Assembly: GCA_947561715.1 (NCBI GenBank)
Contig: OX387198.1
Span: 16,678,001 to 16,742,000 of the forward strand
Direction of reading: 5' to 3'
Length of the DNA: 64,000 nt
Source: Ascidia mentula
Lineage: Eukaryota; Chordata; Ascidiacea; Phlebobranchia; Ascidiidae
A program made the position numbers and the translations under genes. The notes beneath the pieces are model-generated. The model saw nothing but the letters and a program-made list of their open reading frames with translations. It searched no databases and was not told the DNA's origin. Positions 19,001 through 30,167 of this stretch are shown in pieces. How positions within the stretch are numbered: the stretch's first letter is position 1; the number at the start of each line of letters is the position of its first letter.

Positions 19001-22000
19001 TTATATCACATATGGAGAAAAACAACAACGAAAATATACTTCGGGGTTGCAGCTGGGCCCGTGAAGCAAATGATGAAGATATAACTTCATCTGTTTCCAG
19101 CTTACTTTCAGAAAATCTGGACTTTTCAAGTTCTTCGATTCTTTCAACTGATGTCGAAAACCTGTGCTTCGTAATTCGAAAGAGGGAAATACCAGTAAGT
19201 TAAAGAGTTCTTGCGAGCAAATCTTTTCACCACATATTAATTGCACATAAACGGTCGCAGCTAACGTTCTGTTGGTTTAACCTTGTGTAATGTAGACGTT
19301 ATGTGCCATTTAGTGTGCTCTGTAGCGCCATTGACCTGAAGTTCATAAAAGTTAAAAGAAGTGGTCATGAGGTCATGCTTGCCCTTTATGGTTGTTTATT
19401 TTTTGTAATTTAATTTTTTTGTCTAGTACTGGCACCATAGTTAGACAAATGTGAAAAGTTGGGAAAAATGCGTCCTTAGAAAACCAATATGTTAAAGTTA
19501 AAATCATTGCATCAGCACATACACTGAAGAAACTTGTCCTATCCGGCAACCCGATTGGAGTCAGTTATTCACGCGACATAGGCGTTAGTGTTTGTTTTGT
19601 GCAATCCCATTTTAATTGACTTGGACAAACCCAACAATTCTCAGAAAATGCTTGTAACGGTTCTCAAAAAATGTTTTGATTCATTTCAAAATTTCTACCT
19701 CTGATGAAATGATTTTAATTTTTCGTGTGTCATGAACAACTTGTTTCGAAGAACTTGCAGTGCGTTGCAAACTTTGCACATTTGAGGTGTATATACCTTT
19801 TTTTTAGGCTGTCAAAAATGTTACAACCAGTATTTATTTAGCTGAAGAAGCTTGACCTGTACTACAACTAGCTACGGGACAACAGGGCAGCTTTTCTATG
19901 TTCTATAGAAACTATAGAAAAGTTGGAAAATCCGTTAAACCTAAACTAACTAATCACATATTATAATTTCTTGCTTTTTGTCAATTATTTTCATCACTCG
20001 CCAGTCGAATGGTACCTTTGAATTCCCTAAAAATCAAAATGTATTCCTATTTTGCGTGGGCTTTTCCATAAAAATATTGTAAACGACACAAAACAGAAAA
20101 TCGAAGGTTGTTGTTAATTGAAACAAAATGTGCAAAATGGTTTTTGTTGAGTAAAAGGTATATAATAAGGCATAAAGTAATAGTCCAAATAATCCAGTCA
20201 AAGTATGGCCACTCCATGTTTGAATCTGAAGGTTTGCTCAGCAACTCGGCCTCTTACTTGTACTAATACACGAAGCAAACAAACGTAGGAAGCTTTTTAA
20301 TGTGCACTTGGTATCAATATCACACGAAGAAAGCATAGGACAATGGAATGTACAGCTTATGGTGATGAATATTTAACACCAAAACTAAGGGAAATATTAG
20401 TTAGGTCCTATATTCCGTGGGACGATACAAAGTGTTGTTTAAAATAAAACAATCGTGCATTTTGGTTTGGAACTAAAGCTAAAACGAAAGTATACAAACA
20501 GTTCTTAGTTAATGTCACTCTCACTTTTTTCAGTTGAAAATGTGTTTAGCTGAAGAAGCTTGACCTGTCTGACAACCCGATTGGAGACAGTGGGGCAGCG
20601 TTTGTAGCTAATTGCATACGCAACATTAAAGATGTTGGTCTGAGTAATTGCAACCTGACAAGTGTTGGTGCTGAACATCTTTCGAAGAGCATAGAAAAGT
20701 TGGAAAATCTGGTAAGCATTAACTAACTAACTATCCACATATTCTTTATTCTGCTTTTCAAGCATAATAAAAATATGAACAATTAATTTGTTCTTCCCAA
20801 CCTTAATTATATCAAGCACAGTCAAACAAATTCTTATGACAACTGTAGTTGTAATTAAATTTTTTTTTTCATTGTCATAGATTTGTATCATTGTGCTTTG
20901 TTTTTCAATAAATATTGGGCATATATTTGTAGGAATTGTAGCACTTTTGCAACCGGAGAGCAATGCACATAAATCGTTTTGTAGTGTAGAGAAAAAATGC
21001 AGAAGTCTGATCGTAATTTTTGTGCCATTCAATTAATTATTCACTGTATTTTATGTGGAAAAAAACATTTGTTGTCTTGTGATAACTCCCAGTATCGTGA
21101 TGGCTGACTGATGATTACTAAGTTATATTTTTTCATCTTCAAATGTGGTATGTATAGAGCTTGTAAATAGAACTAATATTAACGCTGGGTTACATTATTG
21201 CTATTGACAGTTGCTTTATAGCCACAATCTATTCAGGTGAAGAAGCTCAACCTATCCGGCAATCCGATAGGTGACAGTGGGGCAGCTTTGGTTGCAAAAT
21301 GCATTCATAACATTGAAGATGTAGATCTGAGGGTATGCAAACTGACAAGTGTTGGTGCCGAACATCTTTCGAAGAGCATAGAAAAGTTGGAAAATCTGGT
21401 AAGCATTAACTAACTAACTAACTAACCACATATTCTTTATTTTGCTTTTCAAGCATAATAAAAATAAAAACAATGAATTTGTTCTTCCCAACCTTAATTA
21501 TATCAAGCACAGTCAAACAAATTCTTGTGACAACTGAAGCTGTGGTTAAATCTTTTTTTCATTGTCATAGATTTGCTGTGTTTTGTTTATCAATAAATAT
21601 TGGGCATATATTTGTGGGAATTGTAGCACCTTTGCAACCGGAGAGCAATGCACATAAATCGTTTCGTAGTGTAGAGAAAAAATGCAGAAGTCTGATCATA
21701 TTTTTTGTGCAATTCAATTAATTATTCACTGTATTTCACGTAGTAGAAAAACTTTTCTTGTCTTGTGATAACTCCCAGTATCATGATGGCTGACTGGCAT
21801 AGGCGTCAATTTAGGGGTGACTGGGGTGACATGTCACCCCTCACAAACAAACAGGGGTGACAACACATGTATTGTCACTCCTAGATTTCGTTTAAATTAA
21901 AAATTATTGCCAGAAAAACCACATACATTATACTATATGTTAAGCTAGTTTCAAACGACCTGTACAGCTATTATCATTGGCACAATCATGACAAACACAA

Positions 22001-25000
22001 GTGTCTCTTGGATTGTTACTCAGCGCAGCAGTTGTTGCAGCATAATGGTAAGAATCGGCATTGTTGCGTAATAGATTTGTATGTCATAGATCCAGTGATA
22101 CAAAAATGAGCTGCTTTAAGAAAGGGGGTCCGTAATTAAAGTATTTTAGTGCTACAACAACATGATTCGATAAAAAACAAAGTGACGCGAAACGGGTTTT
22201 GCGTCGTTTGCCTATGTTTAAGGCGATACGACCGACGAAATGTTTTTTTTGTGTTTCTAAAACCTGGAAATGTCACCCTTAATATTTTGCAAAACGTTGA
22301 AAAATCGACGCCTATGCTGACTGATGATTACTAAGTTATATTTTTTGATTTTTAAATGTGGTATGTATAAGAGAATGTAAATAGAACTTATATTAACGCT
22401 GAGGTACTTTATTGCTATTGACAGTTACTTTATAGCCACAATCTATGCAGGTGAAGAAGCTCGACCTATCCGGCAATCCGATAGGTGACAGTGGAGCAGC
22501 TTTGGTTGCAAAATGCATTCATAACATTGAAGATGTTGACCTGAGTGGATGCAAACTGACAAGTGTTGGTGCTCAATATCTGTCCCATAACATTAAACTG
22601 TTACAGAATCCGGTGAGCATGATGTGTCTGTTTTTATTGTGCGTTAAATGTCAAACACCCCTTAGCCATGAATGAAAAAGTTGTTCACCATCCATCCTGT
22701 GCCAAACATTTGCGTGACCTTTTGTGTGTGGTAATGACATCAAATTGTTGGTTAAAAACTATTGTACGATTAAGGACCCGTGCTGGATAGAGACTGCACT
22801 GGGTTGTCGCGTGAAAGTAGTTGTATTCCATAAAATTTTCAATGAATTTTTCGAAATCGTTTTGTGAATTAATGATGTTTTGATGTGTGGTGCACTCCTA
22901 GTTTGGTGTAATGATCTTCGAGATGCACCAGGACACAAATTTTGAAGACAAGCATTAAGCTTAGGGATGGAAGCAGTTTCCGTTTTAATTTCGAATAGTC
23001 ATACGAAGAATTGCAATCTCGGTAAAAGAAACACTTTGTATGAATTTTTTTAATGGTTTTGTCTGTCCTATTTTTAATGGTTTTGTCTGCCATTTTCTTA
23101 ATGGTTTTGTCTGTCTCAGTCATTCAACAATAACATTGATGATGAACACAGATACGTTTGAAATGTCGGCTTAAAACATTTTCACAAAATCTTACATAAA
23201 TCGTACACTGAAATTACACAAGGTTTTCTCCATGTGAAAAAGTCGTTTGGAACTGTAGATTATTTATTGTTACTCGCACTAAGTTTGACTTTTTTATTGA
23301 TTCGGCTGAAGGGGCTTAACCTTTCCAGCAGTCCGAAGACAGCGGGGCTTCTCACAGGCCTATAGAGATGATAAGAAAAGGCGACGATTGGAAAACCAGT
23401 TAGTTGCAAGTAGATTCACCGAGTTTGTTTTCCAGTTAAATAATCTATAGGCAGGATTGTCATCGATCTGAAATAAAAAAAAGTTCGACTGAAAAGGAAT
23501 ACGATTTACTTATAACGTTGCTACATTTACAAAGAATGGGGCAAAAAAACTCTATCGTGTGCGTTATGACTTTCAAACAATTATGTTTCGTGCTTACCTC
23601 GACATTTCAAAACACTCTGGTGACAGTACAACAAACTTCATCGTTTAACTTGCCGCATGAAAACCCCAGACTTGGAATGAAATAAATCATTAAGTTTCTA
23701 AATTTGTAAAATAGCTTTGGAGAATAACTTGTCTTTACAGGTAGGACAACAAATTATTTTGCGAAACCGTAAACCTGGATTTTAATCCCAAATTTTTCAC
23801 AATGAAGCAATTGAAAGCCATCAATATTTGTTCGAAACATTAATGATACTCACACAGCCTTAAACATAAAAATGTTCTTTTTCAGCTGAAGAAACTCGAA
23901 TTATCTGACAACCCGATTGGAGACAGCGGGACAGCTTCGGTTGCAAATTGCATCGAAAACAATGAAGAATTAGACCTGAGTAAATGCGACCTAACAAGTG
24001 TTGGTGCCGAACATCTGTCTGGCAGCATATGCTCTTTGCAGAATCCGGTAAGTGTAAACTATTTAATTGTGGGGGCCTTCAGTGATGAATGAATACAATA
24101 TACGTTTTACCCAATATACCAAACAGACGCACTGGAGGACGCATATCTGTTTTTCAATTAAAATGAGCTTCCCCGAAATGCCCACCTTGTAATGTATCCT
24201 CTGTCACATGAGGTCACAAAGCAACCAGTGATGCGTAGGCATGGGCGTATCGAGGGAGGGTCCGAGGGGTCCGGACCCCCCCCCCCCCTTTGAAAAATAT
24301 TTTGGTCTGTTTTTGTAGCTAAACAAACACTAATGTATTTTTTTGTCAAAATTCGCGTGAAAACCAGAAATTTTCTTTTCCGTTGACCTAAAAATCGTAT
24401 GTGCTAGCATGCGCCATTGTTTCCAAACAGGGAGCATTGTTACGAAACACGGGTCATTTTTCGTCAGTCTAAGGAAGAAACATTGTTTTTTAGTGGTCAC
24501 GTTGCTGTAATGGCAAGTGGTTTACTTGCGTGACACGTTGCCAATATTACGCATATTGAAAACAACTGTTAGCGCTATCATGCTAGGAAAATAGTTTTAA
24601 TTTGTATGTTTTCTTGATAACGTAAACCCACATTTGATCCCTTTTGGTTACAAATATATTCTAGCCTTTTTTTGTAAGTAGTAGTAATAAAACTACGGCG
24701 CAAGCACTACCGCTAAAACTCGCATCGAGTACACCATAGCGTTACACAATTGCGCAAGCCAGGAAGCCACCGTTTATGTAACGATTGGCGCCAACACAGA
24801 CGTTCGTATTTTGCTTTTCTCGACCACAATTAACCTTGGTTTACACCTAAAAATCGGGAAATTCCCAAAAATATTGGACCCCCCTCCAAAAATCCTGGAT
24901 ACGCCTAGGTTAATTTTTCGGTTCCGTGAGCACATATGCATAAGGCGAATTTAAGCGAGTTTCGGGCCGTTTTAGTGGGGTTTTGATTCCCATTCATTTG

Positions 25001-26859
25001 TGGTTTTGTGAAAGATCCACCCCTCATCTACGGATTCTGGTCAAAATCGGTCGCCGGACAGGTGAATTATTGACCACTGAGGGCATTTGATCCCTCCCTG
25101 TTGGACATAATTTGCGGCAAAAAAGCAACAAAAATGCAACTGGATTTTGCAGATAAATCAATTGTTTAAGTATCCCATCTATTGTGGTTCAATGTTATCT
25201 CTCCTTCACACAATAGCACCAAAGTTAGTTGCTGAATAATTGCCTTAGCAACCTCCCACGTCTGTTTATGCCCCCTGTAGAATATAAGATCTTCCAGCAA
25301 GCTCATTAAATCCTTGCTGTGTATTGTCCCATCTAGGAGCAATAATTTCTATTTTAACTTGGAAGAATATTAGGTTCCTATACAATACAATACAATGTAA
25401 CTGGAAGTACAGCAAAGCCCTTGCCGGACGTTTGCCAACCTTTTGTATGTCCGCCTAGAGCAGTGATTCCCAACCTTTTTGTGGTTGCGTACCACTTGGA
25501 GGTAAAAACAATTTCGACGCGTACCACGTAGTTGAGTATTACAAAGTAACCGAGGGGATGAAGTATCAAGCATTTTGAGATCACTTACGACTTTTTCAAT
25601 TCGAACTAGATCCGCAAATTACGGAAAGGTGCCCGCGTACCACCTGAAAAACCTTTACGTGCCACTGGTTGGGAACCCCTGGCCTAGAGCAAGATTAGTC
25701 TACTGGGCTGTCCAGATTCAGTATGTTTGAAATCGGTGTCCTTACCCCACGACAGCCTAGAAACGGTATTTGCATGTTTTGTTTCAAAGGATTGTCCGAC
25801 GGTTTAAGACGTTTTGTTTCTGTTTTTCACCCAAGTTCTATCGGATTACTAGATATTATAAAGTGTAGACATTAAACCCGATGTTGAACAAGTCTGACTA
25901 TTTTGTGGATATTTTCGTTGGTTTTACGTCTATTGCATGGGAAGGATATTTTGAACTCTAGATTCACGCCAAGTCTTTTTGAAGTTAAACATCGAGCAAA
26001 CTATGAACAAAAGAAAGCAGAATCTCCCCTTTCCTTGAGCATTTTCTTGTGCAATAGCTTTTAAATTTATCGATTATCGTCGACAACATAAATAAATTAT
26101 TTCTTAAATGTTTACCTATTTATTCAGCTGAAGAGACTTGGCTTATCTGACAACGACATAGGGGACATTGGGGCAGCTGCCGTGGGAAGATGCATCAAAA
26201 ATATCAAAAATGTGCACCTGAGTAATTGCAAACTGACAAGTGTTGGTGCCAAACATCTTTCAGAGAACATAGAAAAGTTGGAAGATCCGGTAAGGCTCAA
26301 CCGACTAAACGTATATTCTTTATATTATCGTTCAAGAATAATAGAAATATGAACAAGCAGTTTGTCCTTGTAGCACAGTGGTTCCCAACCTTAATTATAT
26401 CGCGTGCGACTTTAAAGTCCAGCACAGTTTTTTTTTTAAATATGACGCAATTGAGTGATTTTGGTTGACATAAATGTTGTGTAAAAGAAATTAAACATTA
26501 AAATCTTAGACATAGAAGCTTCCATCAAAATAACATCAAATGTTTGCTTTGCTTGAACACTTCGCAAAAATTTCCAAACAAAACACACTTGCATCAGTTA
26601 ATATTTGTAACATAATTATGACAACGTACTTTCATTTAATTTCATAATTTGTTTTTATGTTTTGAGTTCCCAGGCTTTCATTTTGTCATTTGTTTAGATG
26701 GGGTTTCTAGATCTTTCCTGGAACATAGGCTTGACCGATGAATGTGCTGAGTCATTGGCTGGATGTGTTCACAACATAAAGTATTTTTTTGCAACACAAT
26801 GTAGTTTTACACAGGCAGGGAAAGATAAAATCAGGTCAAAGACCCAAGCAGTTGTTTAA
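16020..26859 (+). CDS. NLR1: NACHT-LRR receptor, 10 coding exons
   Basis: Predicted exons: 16,020-16,077; 17,040-17,195; 17,331-17,351; 17,540-19,194; 20,550-20,711; 21,237-21,398; 22,451-22,612; 23,886-24,047; 26,128-26,289; 26,698-26,859. All junctions are GT-AG, the phases agree, and the sum is 2,862 bp (953 aa plus stop). The order is a short N-terminus, NACHT ATPase with Walker A (residues 193-201) and Walker B F-D-G-V-D-E (275-280), winged-helix and helical region ending near H-L-I-W-Q-E-F-F, then twelve RNase-inhibitor-type LRRs in pairs. No death, CARD, pyrin or TIR domain is visible. NLRs are cytosolic innate sensors; ligand and partner are unknown. NLR2 is a close paralogue with the same layout. 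The start is supported by homology with exon 1 of NLR2 and NLR3. Confidence 0.87.
17040..17195 (+). CDS. NLR1 exon 2, with G-V-Q-G-D-V motif
   Basis: Acceptor TTTGCAG, donor GTAAGT, phase 1 to phase 1. It encodes G-P-S-Q..., then A-N-I-K-E-S-I-A-G-V-Q-G-D-V. It is 45-48 bp longer than exon 2 of NLR2 and NLR3 and ends with a different tail rich in Ser, Gln and Leu. The motif occupies the place of a signalling domain. Confidence 0.8.
17331..17351 (+). CDS. NLR1 exon 3, a 21-bp microexon
   Basis: Encodes V-E-T-Q-N-K, phase 1 to phase 1, with good splice sites on both sides (TTTCAG and GTAAGC). The same microexon occurs in NLR2 at 42,520-42,540. In NLR1 the intron before it is short because the segment holding the basic exon of NLR2 is missing. 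Confidence 0.78.
17540..19194 (+). CDS. NLR1 exon 4: NACHT ATPase exon
   Basis: A 1,655-bp exon between TTTTTAG and GTAAGT. It encodes a charged linker, the P-loop G-Q-A-G-I-G-K-T-T, Walker B with F-D-G-V-D-E, the sensor block K-I-F-T-S-R-P-A-P, and helical regions ending in F-S-H-L-I-W-Q-E-F-F-V-A-V-Y-L, a motif typical of NACHT proteins. It would bind ATP and drive oligomerisation. The frame is fully open and the length equals the NLR2 exon exactly, so selection seems to have kept it. Confidence 0.93.
19195..20549 (+). pseudogene. NLR1 intron with two decayed LRR exons
   Basis: Two degenerate LRR exons can be recognised: about 19,523-19,575 (C-T-G-A-A-G-A-A-A-C-T-T-G start without an acceptor) and about 19,840-19,937 (starts after TTTAG, internally shortened, ends AAAAGTTGGAAAATCCG without a proper donor). 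Neither keeps the 162-bp length. They show that NLR1 once had more LRR modules near the NACHT exon. Confidence 0.7.
20550..20711 (+). CDS. NLR1 LRR exon 1
   Basis: 162 bp, phase 0 on both sides. Encodes L-K-K-L-D-L-S-D-N-P-I-G-D-S-G-A and a second repeat starting V-G-L-S-N-C-N-L-T. Each LRR exon encodes a 28-residue plus a 26-residue RNase-inhibitor-type repeat. Confidence 0.88.
21237..21398 (+). CDS. NLR1 LRR exon 2
   Basis: 162 bp, phase 0, acceptor CTATTCAG. Begins V-K-K-L-N-L-S-G-N-P-I-G-D-S. It shares its 3' intron (block AATTATATCAAGCACAGTC) with LRR exon 1, so the two arose by duplication of exon plus intron. Confidence 0.88.
21797..22317. mobile_element. 521-bp inverted-repeat element (MITE) in an NLR1 intron
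   Basis: Ends GCATAGGCGTC and GACGCCTATGC form an 11-bp perfect terminal inverted repeat, flanked by TGACTG on both sides (21,791-21,796 and 22,318-22,323); a 7-bp reading, CTGACTG, is also possible. The paralogous intron after LRR exon 1 (near 21,100) shows the uninterrupted site GGCTGACTGATGATTAC. No coding capacity. Superfamily not assigned. Confidence 0.88.
22451..22612 (+). CDS. NLR1 LRR exon 3
   Basis: 162 bp, phase 0, donor GTGAGC. Begins V-K-K-L-D-L-S-G-N-P-I-G-D-S and is nearly identical in its first half to LRR exon 2. It ends K-L-L-Q-N-P. Confidence 0.88.
23030..23125. repeat. Short tandem repeat in an NLR1 intron
   Basis: Three imperfect copies of a unit containing AATGGTTTTGTCTG. 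Unique to NLR1; no coding role. Confidence 0.7.
23306..23400 (+). pseudogene. Decayed LRR exon
   Basis: CTGAAGGGGCTTAACC after GATTCGG resembles the start of an LRR exon. Similarity fades within about 50 bp and there is no donor at the expected place. Confidence 0.55.
23886..24047 (+). CDS. NLR1 LRR exon 4
   Basis: 162 bp, phase 0. Begins L-K-K-L-E-L-S-D-N-P-I-G-D-S and ends S-I-C-S-L-Q-N-P. With its ~550-bp upstream intron it matches a module present three times in NLR2 (46,630, 47,672 and 49,186). Confidence 0.88.
24238..24909. mobile_element. Inverted-repeat element, shared with NLR2 intron
   Basis: Bounded by ATGGGCGTATCGAGG on the left and CCTGGATACGCCTAGG on the right, with a C-run near the left end and GGACCCCCCTCC near the right. 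The same element in the same place lies at about 49,556-50,243 in NLR2, so it entered before the genes duplicated. Non-coding; the ends resemble small hAT-type elements, but the target duplication is unclear. Confidence 0.65.
25461..25681. mobile_element. hAT-like MITE, 221 bp
   Basis: Begins CAGTGATTCCCAACC and ends GGTTGGGAACCCCTG, flanked by the 8-bp duplication GCCTAGAG (25,453-25,460 and 25,682-25,689). An 8-bp duplication and CAGTGGTTCCCAAC-type ends are typical of hAT elements. The same insertion lies at 50,804-51,025 in NLR2. Confidence 0.9.
26128..26289 (+). CDS. NLR1 LRR exon 5
   Basis: 162 bp, phase 0, acceptor TTATTCAG. Begins L-K-R-L-G-L-S-D-N-D-I-G-D-I-G and ends E-K-L-E-D-P. 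Orthologous in position to 51,472-51,633 in NLR2. Confidence 0.88.
26698..26859 (+). CDS. NLR1 last exon, C-terminal LRR cap
   Basis: Encodes M-G-F-L-D-L-S-W-N... and ends K-T-Q-A-V-V stop (TAA at 26,857). The last repeat departs from the consensus, as a capping repeat would. The exon is 162 bp including the stop. Confidence 0.87.
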   Translation: MGFLDLSWNIGLTDECAESLAGCVHNIKYFFATQCSFTQAGKDKIRSKTQAVV

Positions 26860-26889
26860 TTTTAAATCATAAAGCTTGGTTTTGGGGAA

Positions 26890-26895
26890 AATAAA
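26890..26895 (+). terminator. NLR1 polyadenylation signal
   Basis: AATAAA 30 bp after the stop codon, in a block conserved with NLR2. Confidence 0.75.
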
Positions 26896-26899
26896 ACGT

Positions 26900-27480
26900 T
26901 TCCTCTCCGTTTGCAAAGACACGGTTGGACAAATATTTAGTTTCTGACGTCATCATATGATAAAAGGTTGCAAATATGATTGATTTATTTCATTGAATGA
27001 TAAAGTAAACGAAAAATGCAACAAGACATTGAATTGCCAATTTGGGTTTATACTAAAATCCTAATCTGCTTAATCGTGCTCGATGGTTGATGAACTTTGA
27101 TTTTTGTGCACGTGAATCTCGTTTTTTTACTACACTTTGAACACAAGTCTATCACTCTGCAAAAGTTTATTCATTGTTTTTATAATTTGTCTGAGGCATT
27201 TCGAAACTTCTGTGGCACACAGAATTGTTTACATTGATTTTAAAAAATGGTTATGCAAAATTTCTCTGCTCCGAGATTGTTTTACCAAAAGCACTTATTT
27301 TTCAAGAACAAATAAAACTACTTTGTTGTTTTATTTTTCCTTTCCAGTCGGGTCGAAAGCAGTTTGTAAAAGTTTTAAACTCACGCGATTGAAACTGAAC
27401 GTTCTTTGACAATTTCTAGCCGTCGAAAATAGAGTTTTCAACGATAACTAAATATTTTCTTTTTATCCTGGGAAAAAATG
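26900..27480. other. Downstream region shared with NLR2
   Basis: Non-coding sequence, nearly the same as 52,240-52,845 downstream of NLR2. It marks the continuation of the duplicated block past the gene. No gene seen. Confidence 0.6.
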
Positions 27481-27489
27481 CACAATTTT

Positions 27490-27532
27490 GTTGATCTCTT
27501 GAATCAAGATATACCCTGTACAAATCTGTAGC
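27490..27532 (-). pseudogene. Remnant of a BAF-like second exon
   Basis: On the minus strand a TTTCAG acceptor is followed by a stretch encoding A-T-D-L-Y-R-V-Y-L-D, the same start as exon 2 of the BAF-like gene at 36,183-36,326; similarity fades after about 15 codons. The intron next to it also matches (ATTATCATAAT block). The remnant lies 3' of NLR1 and in convergent orientation to it. Confidence 0.75.
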
Positions 27533-27599
27533 CTGAAATAAAATATATTATCATAATATTGTTTTCGCGATTCCAAACTGACATTGGCCAAAGCTGTGC

Positions 27600-28575
27600 A
27601 AAGAGTTTATAAAATATGAAACAAGCTTGACTACATGTGTCAAATCAACCTGGAGTAGTTGATGCGGTGCGACGAATGAACTTTTCCAGATTCAGGAAGC
27701 AGCCGCCTAATTGTCCAAATTGTGGTCTTTTCCTCAAGGGCGACACACCTGTCCCGCAGCACAAAGAAACTGCTTTAATTGCGGAAGGAGGGGGCATTAT
27801 TACCAAAGATTGTACAAGGAACGGGCAACTAATTGTGTTCAACAGGCAAGCTGGAATGACTCTGAAACATTTGTAGGTTATGTTAAACTAACTTTGCGTT
27901 AGATGCACCTGCAGGTACCTCGGTTTGCAGAACAAAAACACTCCGTCTATTTGACTCCTGAGAGTATTTAAAACATCTACCAAGAACTACCTTTGCAACT
28001 TTTAATCCAAACAAAAAAACGATAAACAAACATACCTTGTTCAAAACATACAACGTTAAAATGCAGCGTCCAGAGCGATATTTCAATTGCTTTTGTCTTA
28101 GTTCTCTCGCTTAGTCCGTTTTCTCGCTTCGTCTCCGTTTGTGGCTTACGGCCATCGATATATATATATATACGGTTACTGAGATTACAAAAAATAATGA
28201 ATTCGACAGGATTATGAAAAATGTCGATGTGATTATTGAAACTAAAGCCGATTTTCCATATGTTCGAGATAACCCATCTGGCGAAGAGAGAGAAGTGAAT
28301 TAACCCAAAATCCCAGTTGCGCACGTATTCGCAAAGTAATCAAATTTCACAAAATAAGCACAAGCAATAAAACAAACTGTTCCTGCACACCAACGGTATG
28401 GCTAAAGGTTAATGGCAAACCAATGCATTTTAGGACAGACACCGGTGCAGACGTTACAGTCGTCGGTTCAGAACATTTTCGCAATACACTATCTGTCAAA
28501 TTATCGCAAGTACTGCATAGATGCACAAAAAGAGTCTGTGCAAAATTTCGTGCTTGTTTGAAAAATGACCACCGT
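27600..28575 (+). mobile_element. Ty3/Gypsy-like LTR retrotransposon fossil, 5' coding part
   Basis: Shows a gag zinc knuckle (C-F-N-C-G-R-R-G-H region) and an aspartic-protease region with D-T-G-A-D-V-T-V. Only this part is present; it ends where other intergenic repeats begin. A longer copy lies at 52,980-56,500. The 5' part is shared by both NLR units, so the element predates the duplication. Broken, several breaks. Confidence 0.75.
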
Positions 28576-28598
28576 CAAATATTTCGTTGTTTTTTTTT

Positions 28599-29248
28599 AT
28601 AGATTTAACAAGTCGCCAAACCTGGTTGTTAATGATTCTGTAGTAACCTACTATATTTTTGCCTGAGTGCTTGGAACAAATAACCCAGTTTATTACCTAT
28701 ATTATTGGAAAGAGACCAACCCGGATGACTTTTCGGGGGACAAAAAAATGTTAGGCAAGACGTAGTTTATCCGGTTTTCTTTGATTTCTTGTCAGCATTA
28801 TCCGGTCGTGCAGCCATTTCGACAAAAAATAAATTTGCGGCAATTGTTTCTTTTATTAAACAATTTTTTTTCATTTAAGCCTGTTAGTATTATCAGCGTT
28901 TTGCAAAAAAATTGGAAGGAGACACGCCGTATGAAATGGAGGCGTCTGAACTAAAATAATTAGTTTTTAAAATTATACCCTGTGTTCATAAACAAGTTGA
29001 TGTGCTTGGCCTTTAGCGATCCTTTATATTAACAAGATTTAAACACATCCCCGAAATAAAATAGCTATCACCCAACTCCCAACAAATACATCATTAAATC
29101 CAGGTGAAACAAAACGGACATTTTATAGAATTTTTAGTGAAGTTTTACATTTAGTACTGAAACCATTTATTTTTTTCCTTTTTTACCCTTTTTCCCATTT
29201 CTCTTCTAGGCAAAACTGCTGTATCACATTCCACGGTGTAAATCCAAT
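28599..29248 (+). repeat. Dispersed repeat, second copy at about 31,020-31,768
   Basis: Starts TAGATTTAACAAGTCGCCAAA and includes CCAACCCGGATGACTTTTCG. The same sequence, with small differences, recurs about 2.4 kb downstream in direct orientation. Both copies end next to Penelope-like sequence. No gene seen. Confidence 0.8.
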
Positions 29249-29760
29249 TGAAAACTTTTTGCACAATCTGTTCCATTGTAATGATCACAAGGCAGCCATA
29301 CGCAATATGGAACCCAATAAATATGTTTTATGTGCCCACATGCTTGACACCGACCACCGTATTAATTGGAAGGAAGCAAAAGTATTAAAACAAGAAACAA
29401 TTTTGGCAAACCGGTTGGTTGTGGAAAATTATTACATTAATTCGATACCTAATGTTTTGAATCGGAACAATGGAAAAATACTTTCGCCCGTGTTCCGCAA
29501 TTTCGCCCGTAACAATTCGTGACTTTTGTTTCCCATGTTTGGCCGTTTGACTTGTGATCGATGTTGTCCATTGATTTATTTCTGGCTGTGTTTTAGCTGT
29601 TACGCCCTTTTGTTCTTCTTCGTTGTATAATTTCTTTGCCCGTGGGTTTGCTTCACTACTGTGTTTGCTTTATTCTCTGAAGAAGCCTAGTCGTACGTAC
29701 AGGCGAAACGTCAGAAAATACAATCTTTTTTGAACAAAAGGTGTATATTTGTTGTTTTTC
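29249..29760 (+). mobile_element. Penelope-like element, 3' fragment
   Basis: Encodes the end of a GIY-YIG-type protein (H-K-A-A-I-R-N-M-E-P-N-K, then H-M-L-D-T-D-H-R-I-N-W-K-E-A-K-V-L, ending F-R-N-F-A-R-N-N-S stop near 29,522). The 3' untranslated region has a hammerhead-like core at 29,677-29,708. It is a truncated copy of the element at 31,800-33,108. Confidence 0.8.
29677..29712 (+). ncRNA. Hammerhead-like core in the Penelope fragment
   Basis: CTGAAGA, a hairpin closed by GCCT and AGGC with GTACGTAC inside, then GAAA and CGTC. The order fits a hammerhead core; outer stems not resolved. Confidence 0.5.
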
Positions 29761-30165
29761 ACCAGAAGAACGTCAGATTCATAATTCGTAATTCCAATTA
29801 ACGTACCGTACAAGCCTGAAACATAATGACGTTTTTACTTTTATTTTCAACTAAGGCATTTTTAGAAATATTTTTTAGCCAATTTAAACCTGGTCTCACC
29901 AATCCGTGGAAGTTGAGAATAGGAAAGTCCCTTAATTGTGATGCTAATAAACTCATCATGTTCCATTGCAGGTTCTAATAGTCACTAAAATTAATTTTCA
30001 AGCAAATTGGTTTACTGCTGTTGGGCAGAAACAAACTTGAAATGCCTAAAGTGATAAAGTCAGGAGACCTTATATTTATGTATAATTTGTACATCAGTCA
30101 CGGCATAATCCTCATGAATATCGAATAAACAATATTGAATAAAATTGCAGATCGTCCATTTGACA
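29761..30165. repeat. Dispersed ~400-bp repeat, copies at 33,284 and 59,537
   Basis: Contains CACCAATCCGTGGAAGTTG and CTCATCATGTTCCATTGCAG. Three copies, always just after Penelope 3' sequence, so the Penelope fragment and this repeat spread together. Confidence 0.8.
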
Positions 30166-30167
30166 AG

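Noticed and set aside
28150-28172. TATATATA run as a promoter
   Set aside because: Simple microsatellite inside a fossil, same at 53,523.
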